From NCBI RefSeq assembly GCF_026625565.1, contig NZ_CP112998.1, positions 6,018,501 through 6,082,500 on the forward strand: a DNA stretch of 64,000 nt, in the 5' to 3' direction. The stretch is from Dyadobacter pollutisoli (lineage in GTDB: Bacteria; Bacteroidota; Bacteroidia; Cytophagales; Spirosomataceae). The translations under genes and the position numbers were made by a program. Below are positions 59,467 through 64,000 of the stretch, in pieces (the first letter of the stretch is position 1; every line of letters starts with the position of its first letter). The notes under the pieces are model-generated. The model saw only the letters and a list, made by a program, of their open reading frames with translations. It ran no database searches and was not told where the DNA came from.

Positions 59467-60963
59467 TTATTGATGTTGCTCTCTCAATAAATCATTAACC
59501 GTTTTTACAGGGTTAAAAGTGATCAACGGAACTTCTACAAACAACGTATTCCAATCCGCCATAGCACCATTCCACAAGCCCGGTAACTCCTGAGCTTTCA
59601 GATCTTTACCATCTTTTGACTTCGCTGTGATGAAACCGGTCAATGGATCTCTGAACTTTTTAAGATCATATAGTTCTCCTTTTCCGTTTTTCACACCACA
59701 CACCAAATCCACCGGATTAAAGTGGGTAGAGTTCTTGAAAATATTATTTTGGTCGTCATTATCGACGTCAACCTGAGCAGATTCAACGATTTGAAGAGAC
59801 GAAGAACCGTCTGCATTTTCAGCCCAGAATGGCCCACCACCTGGTTCTCCCTGATTTTTAACCATTCCGCAAGCTCTCAAAGGTCTGTCCAGCTTTTGAA
59901 CAAAATATGCTTTCTTCTGATCATCAGACCAGGTACCAAATTCTGCCGGAGGAATAACACACAATTCTTTTTGGAAAAAATTGTCCAGTTCTGCCAAAAG
60001 AGAAGCGTCAACTTGTCCACCCAGTTTTTCCAGATAGGCAAAAATTCGTTTTTGATACTGCAAAACGATTCCTGCAAGAGCCTTTTTATAGGTTATAGTT
60101 TCTTCTTTAATTCTGTCAGGAACTACATTATCAATGTTTTTGATAAAAATAATGTCGGCATCCAACTGTCCCAGGTTTTCAAGCAGCGCTCCGTGGCCCG
60201 CAGGACGAAATAATAAAGAATCGTCCTTTTCACGGAAAGGCGTGTTGTCCAAATTAACCGCAATGGTATCCGTTGAACTTTTCTGCTCAGAAAAAGAGAC
60301 AATGTATCTCACTCCAAATTCACTCTGATAACTAGGCAAAACTTCTACCACCAGTTTTTCGAACTTGTCACGGTGCTCGGGTGATACCGTAAAATGGATC
60401 TGAACATTGCCTCCTGCATTGGCATACTTCGCACCTTCCACCAAATGTTCTTCCAGAGGTGTACGGGAACGGCTATCATAGTTGTGGAATTTCAACAATC
60501 CTTTTGGCAGCTCACCATATCCCAGGCCTTTGTTAGTAAGGAAATAGGATACGATGGTTTTTTCGTCCGCAGTTTCAATGTTGCTTCCATCGGCGGCCAA
60601 AGAAGTTTTCAGGTCTTCGTAAAAGGCAAATTCTGACAATTTTGCAAAAAACTCTTCGACCGATTTATCTTTTTTACCTTGCTCTAGAAAGCCAAAAAGA
60701 GACTTGAACATACGCGTAGCAGCTCCTGACGCGGGTACAAATTTTAATAATGCGATCTCTCCGTCCGATGCGCTTTTGTCGAAATCAGTAATAACCTGTG
60801 CAATTTGCTCGTCCGTGAGGCGGATAATTCCGTCCCCTACCGTCGCGGCTTTGGAAAGCTGCAGAAACGGAAACCCGTTTTCAAAATAACGGACTTGCTC
60901 TTCAACAACTTGAATGTCGCTGCCGCGGTCATTTATTTGCACGATATCTTTTTCAATGAACAT
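59467..60963 (-). CDS. DUF4301 family protein
   Basis: 498 aa without signal or membrane segments. The region LLKFVPASGAATRMFKSLFGF fits the DUF4301 N-terminal block, and DSLLFRPAGHGALLENLGQLDADIIFIKNIDNVVPD, with its nucleotidyltransferase-like flavour, is also typical. DLVCGVKNGKGELYDLKKF is near the end. The family is common in Bacteroidota, probably cytoplasmic. A nucleotide-sugar pyrophosphorylase-like fold is possible. Function is not established. Confidence 0.85.
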   Translation of the reverse strand: MFIEKDIVQINDRGSDIQVVEEQVRYFENGFPFLQLSKAATVGDGIIRLTDEQIAQVITDFDKSASDGEIALLKFVPASGAATRMFKSLFGFLEQGKKDKSVEEFFAKLSEFAFYEDLKTSLAADGSNIETADEKTIVSYFLTNKGLGYGELPKGLLKFHNYDSRSRTPLEEHLVEGAKYANAGGNVQIHFTVSPEHRDKFEKLVVEVLPSYQSEFGVRYIVSFSEQKSSTDTIAVNLDNTPFREKDDSLLFRPAGHGALLENLGQLDADIIFIKNIDNVVPDRIKEETITYKKALAGIVLQYQKRIFAYLEKLGGQVDASLLAELDNFFQKELCVIPPAEFGTWSDDQKKAYFVQKLDRPLRACGMVKNQGEPGGGPFWAENADGSSSLQIVESAQVDVDNDDQNNIFKNSTHFNPVDLVCGVKNGKGELYDLKKFRDPLTGFITAKSKDGKDLKAQELPGLWNGAMADWNTLFVEVPLITFNPVKTVNDLLREQHQ

Positions 60964-61054
60964 AAATCTATTGTTTAATCAGTGAAGTTTTAGGCATTAT
61001 TCAAGTATAGTAAAGCTGGTAAAGAAGTTACTATAACTATTTGAAAAGATTTAT

Positions 61055-63349
61055 TTAAAGTATCCTCAGTTTCGCAAAACTCAGCAATAATGTTTTTTCC
61101 CCAACCAGGTCAAATTTGACTGTTGCCTTGCGGTCGGTTCCGTTTATATCCATTTTGGTCACTACCCCAAGCCCAAATTTCAGGTGCTCCACCTTATTTC
61201 CTTCTATCAAATCAGAAGTATCGCTCGGCACGAAGTCGGCAGAAGGTACATACGAAGCTGCGGCCGGGCTGGGTTTTGGCTCCGTTGGTTTACGTTGGAT
61301 CAGGTTTCTTGCAGAAAAAGGGCTTGCCGAAGGAGCGTTTTCACGTTCCGCCGCAACCGAAATCATTTTAGAGACATTAAGGTAACGCTGATCTACTTCC
61401 AGCAGGAACCGACTTGGCTCACACATTTTCAACCGGCCCCATTGATATCGGCTTTCAGCATACGAAAAGGACAGCTTCTTTTCAGCACGAGTGATCGCTA
61501 CATAAAACAAGCGTCTCTCTTCTTCCAGATCCTGCCGGCTTTCCAGCATCATCTGGCTTGGAAAAAGGTCTTCTTCAAGCCCTACAATAAACACGTTTCT
61601 GAATTCAAGACCTTTTGCAGAGTGAATGGTCATCATGGTCACGCGGTCATTGTCATTATTATCATCCGGCTCGTCTGCATTGGTCAACAATGACACCGAC
61701 TGGAGAAAAGCGCTCAGGGTTTTGTCTTCGGTTTCTTCATTGTCGACAAATTCCTTAATCCCGTTCAGCAACTCCTGTACGTTTTCGTAGCGCGATAATC
61801 CTTCCACAGTTTTGTCCTCATACAATTCTCGCAGGATACCGGAGGCCTTTGCAATGTGTGCAGAGATCTCATAAGCGTCTTTTCCTTCACTTACCAAAAT
61901 CTTGAAGCTTTTGATCAGCGTCCCAAATTGTTCGATAGGAGAGATCGTCCTGCCGCTTGCGTAGTTACCAATGTTGGCCACCACATCCCAGATCGCAATA
62001 TTATTTTCGGAAGCGGTAACTGCTATTTTGGCTACGGTGGCATCACCAATCCCTCTTTTGGGCAGGTTAATGATCCGTTTGAATGCTTCTTCGTCGCGTT
62101 GGTTGACCGTAAAACGTAAATAAGCAAGCAGGTCCTTGATTTCTTTTCTTTGGTAAAATGACTGGCCACCGATGATCCGGTACTTAATCCCCAGCTTGCG
62201 CAAGGCTTCTTCGAAAGACCTAGACTGCGCATTGGTACGGTACAGAATGGCAAAATTCTCATTCCGCAGTGCTTTCTGCATTTTTTCCTCAAAAATTGCC
62301 GTCGCTACCAGCCGTCCTTCTTCGTTGTCAGACCCTGCTTTGATGACATCTATTAAGGAACCTTCTTCATTAACTGTAAAGGTTTCCTTTTTAAGCTGAG
62401 ATTTGTTGCGGGCAATGACAGAGTTGGCAGCATTAACAATGTTGCTGGTCGAACGGTAGTTTTGTTCCAGTTTGATCGTGACCACATCCGGGAAGTCCTT
62501 TTCGAAATTCAGGATATTCTCAATGTTAGCACCACGGAAAGCATAAATACTTTGGGCATCATCACCTACCACAACTATATTACGGTGAACCGCTGAAAGT
62601 TTGCGGGTAATCAGGTATTGCGAAACGTTGGTATCCTGAAACTCATCGACCATCACATGTTGAAACTTGTGCTGGTACTTATATAGTACATCCGGAAAAT
62701 CGCGGAAAAGGATATTGGTATTAAACAGCAGGTCATCAAAGTCCATGGCATTGGCTTGAAAGCACCTGGCGGCATACGTTTTATATAGCCTTCCGATCTC
62801 TTTCATTTTCGCCGCTTCATCATCAGCCTGGATTACTGCATTGTTCGCATAGTCTTCCGCCGAAATAAGCCTGTTTTTAGCCCCGGATATGCGGTTAAAA
62901 ACTACATTGGCTTTATATACCTTATCATCGAGGTTATATTCCTTAATGATGCTTCTCAATAAAGACTTAGAATCGTCGGTATCATAAATAGAAAAATCAC
63001 TGGTGTAGCCCAGGTACCTCGCTTCAATCCGTAATATTTTTGCAAATACCGAGTGAAAAGTCCCCATCCAGATATTCCGCGCCTCTGTTCCTACCGCACC
63101 CTCGATCCGTTGACGCATTTCACCCGACGCTTTATTAGTAAAAGTTAGGGACAAAATCCGGAACGGGTCCACACCATTCTCAATCAGGTTAGCAATGCGG
63201 AATGTCAAAACCCTTGTTTTCCCCGAACCCGCACCTGCAATGATCATCAACGGGCCTTCGCCATGCAGTACTGCTGCGCGCTGAGGCTCATTCAGGGTTG
63301 ACAAATAATCGTTACGATTCAAAATTGTATGTTTATCCAATTTACTCAT
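61055..63349 (-). CDS. ATP-dependent DNA helicase, UvrD/PcrA type
   Basis: 764 aa from ATG 63349 (MSKLDKHTILNR); an in-frame start at 63385 adds 12 residues. Superfamily 1A motifs: NEPQRAAVLHGEGPLMIIAGAGSGKTRVL (Q and Walker A), LSLTFTNKASGEMRQRI, HVMVDEFQDTNVSQYL, VVGDDAQSIYAFRGANI, LEQNYRSTSNI, MTIHSAKGLEFRNVF and EERRLFYVAITRAEKKL. A C-terminal Tudor-like part (NKVEHLKFGLGVVTKMDING) follows, as in PcrA. It acts in nucleotide excision repair, replication restart and RNA polymerase handling. Confidence 0.96.
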   Translation of the reverse strand: MSKLDKHTILNRNDYLSTLNEPQRAAVLHGEGPLMIIAGAGSGKTRVLTFRIANLIENGVDPFRILSLTFTNKASGEMRQRIEGAVGTEARNIWMGTFHSVFAKILRIEARYLGYTSDFSIYDTDDSKSLLRSIIKEYNLDDKVYKANVVFNRISGAKNRLISAEDYANNAVIQADDEAAKMKEIGRLYKTYAARCFQANAMDFDDLLFNTNILFRDFPDVLYKYQHKFQHVMVDEFQDTNVSQYLITRKLSAVHRNIVVVGDDAQSIYAFRGANIENILNFEKDFPDVVTIKLEQNYRSTSNIVNAANSVIARNKSQLKKETFTVNEEGSLIDVIKAGSDNEEGRLVATAIFEEKMQKALRNENFAILYRTNAQSRSFEEALRKLGIKYRIIGGQSFYQRKEIKDLLAYLRFTVNQRDEEAFKRIINLPKRGIGDATVAKIAVTASENNIAIWDVVANIGNYASGRTISPIEQFGTLIKSFKILVSEGKDAYEISAHIAKASGILRELYEDKTVEGLSRYENVQELLNGIKEFVDNEETEDKTLSAFLQSVSLLTNADEPDDNNDNDRVTMMTIHSAKGLEFRNVFIVGLEEDLFPSQMMLESRQDLEEERRLFYVAITRAEKKLSFSYAESRYQWGRLKMCEPSRFLLEVDQRYLNVSKMISVAAERENAPSASPFSARNLIQRKPTEPKPSPAAASYVPSADFVPSDTSDLIEGNKVEHLKFGLGVVTKMDINGTDRKATVKFDLVGEKTLLLSFAKLRIL

Positions 63350-63511
63350 TCTTATATAGCAAAAGCCAAAGTTAGGAAAAACCATTAAAAGCCTCCTTTC
63401 AATATATAATGTAGGGCTATTTAAAGTTCACACCATTTATTAAAATAATATTGCAAATCAGAACGTCGCTACGGGCTTATAGGTTTAACTACAATATCAA
63501 TACTACTTACC

Positions 63512-63856
63512 ATGAATATAGAAGATCAGCCACTGGAAATTCAGTGGGAACATTTATTAAACAATCTGGAAACCCTTATTGGTAAAAAGCCGGGCGATCT
63601 CAATGGAGTCCTGTTCCTTATAGGTGTCCAGGAATTGGGACAAGGGGCCAAAAGGTTTACTAAAGAGCAAAAGCAGGATTTAATGCATATAGGAATATGT
63701 AAGGTATTAAGCCTGTCGTCCTATTACCTATTTGAATACAAGGACAAGGAAGGGTGGCCGCATTACAAATTGAATCGGGCGCTGCCGCCAGGCGATGTTT
63801 TGAAGCAAGAAGCCCTTCTAAAAATGCATGTGATAGAGTATTTCAAAAATTCTTAA
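63512..63856 (+). CDS. Conserved hypothetical protein
   Basis: 114 aa, no signal peptide. The sequence (IQWEHLLNNLETLIGKKPGD, GVLFLIGVQELGQGAKRFTKEQKQDLMHIGICKVLS, SYYLFEYKDKEGWPHYKLN) is helical and reminiscent of a family conserved in Bacteroidota, but I cannot name it. It sits divergent from the UvrD/PcrA gene with 162 bases between. It is likely cytoplasmic. Function is unknown. Confidence 0.7.
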   Translation: MNIEDQPLEIQWEHLLNNLETLIGKKPGDLNGVLFLIGVQELGQGAKRFTKEQKQDLMHIGICKVLSLSSYYLFEYKDKEGWPHYKLNRALPPGDVLKQEALLKMHVIEYFKNS

Positions 63857-63941
63857 ATTATTTTGCGGTGTTACGCTGCGTGGTTTTCAGGATGTTAGGT
63901 GAAGGTGTGAAAGAAGTTGCAAAAATATTTGAGGAAGGTGC

Positions 63942-63972
63942 TTGCATGTTAAAAATAAAGCCTGCACTTTTG
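63942..63972 (+). promoter_or_regulatory. Promoter-like element reading out of the window
   Basis: TTG at 63942-63944 is followed by 20 bases and CACTTTTG at 63965-63972, one mismatch from TAnnTTTG. The transcript would start near 63978 and run past the end (CCCAATCGGGAATAACGG). No coding frame begins before the edge, so the target may be an RNA gene or a gene with a longer leader beyond 64000. Confidence 0.5.
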
Positions 63973-64000
63973 CACTCCCAATCGGGAATAACGGTTTCGC

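Overview
The window looks like chromosomal DNA from a Bacteroidota bacterium of the order Cytophagales, plausibly a Dyadobacter-like genus. The reasons are an atpD-atpC pair standing apart from the other ATP synthase genes, promoters of the Bacteroidota form TTG-N19-21-TAnnTTTG, many short lipoprotein and beta-barrel envelope genes, LytS/LytTR signalling, an MG2/TonB-plug protein, and DUF4292, DUF4301 and HemJ-type genes. No rRNA, tRNA, CRISPR array, phage or insertion sequence was seen. No stretch longer than about 300 bases lacks a gene.

Layout. 1-5.3 kb: a lipoprotein cut by the window edge, a VOC protein, an alpha/beta hydrolase, a TPR-thioredoxin protein, small envelope proteins and an AraC regulator whose 5' end looks frameshifted. 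5.5-21.1 kb: the most interesting region. A lytic transglycosylase gene and a long same-strand operon start from two copies of one promoter. The operon encodes only exported proteins: an unknown secreted protein, five members of a paralogous family I cannot name (called here the YYYLP family after a shared N-terminal motif), an IPT/NHL lipoprotein, a beta-barrel protein and one more large secreted protein. I read this as a candidate undescribed envelope or surface assembly; its function is not visible from sequence.

21.1-30.3 kb: housekeeping and small envelope genes (hemJ, msrA, a beta-barrel protein, two tandem paralogous envelope proteins, an RluA-type pseudouridine synthase, a LolD/MacB-like ATPase, a membrane-TPR protein) and a DUF433/DUF5615 toxin-antitoxin pair. 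30.5-32.5 kb: atpD and a short atpC with a good promoter and a terminator. 32.5-37.3 kb: a pirin-like protein, an intradiol dioxygenase-like lipoprotein, a LytS/LytTR two-component pair and an amino acid permease.

37.4-46 kb: an MG2 protein ending in a TonB plug, then a TPR / DUF4292 / EnvC-like trio (probably cell-envelope biogenesis), panB, a second pseudouridine synthase and a small membrane protein. 46-64 kb: a PHP-type metallohydrolase, a beta-barrel protein, recQ, a GT39-like glycosyltransferase, a PBP4-type carboxypeptidase, an integral membrane protein, a MORN-repeat protein, GDP-L-fucose synthase, an Lrp/AsnC regulator, a DUF4301 protein, a UvrD/PcrA helicase and a conserved small protein. 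The window ends in a promoter-like sequence reading outward.

Several intergenic spaces carry short palindromic or repeated elements (3164-3196, 32065-32189, 32498-32544, 44019-44105, 46141-46240) of the kind dispersed in Cytophagales genomes. Everything here was read by eye from sequence; family names come from recognised motifs, not from database searches.
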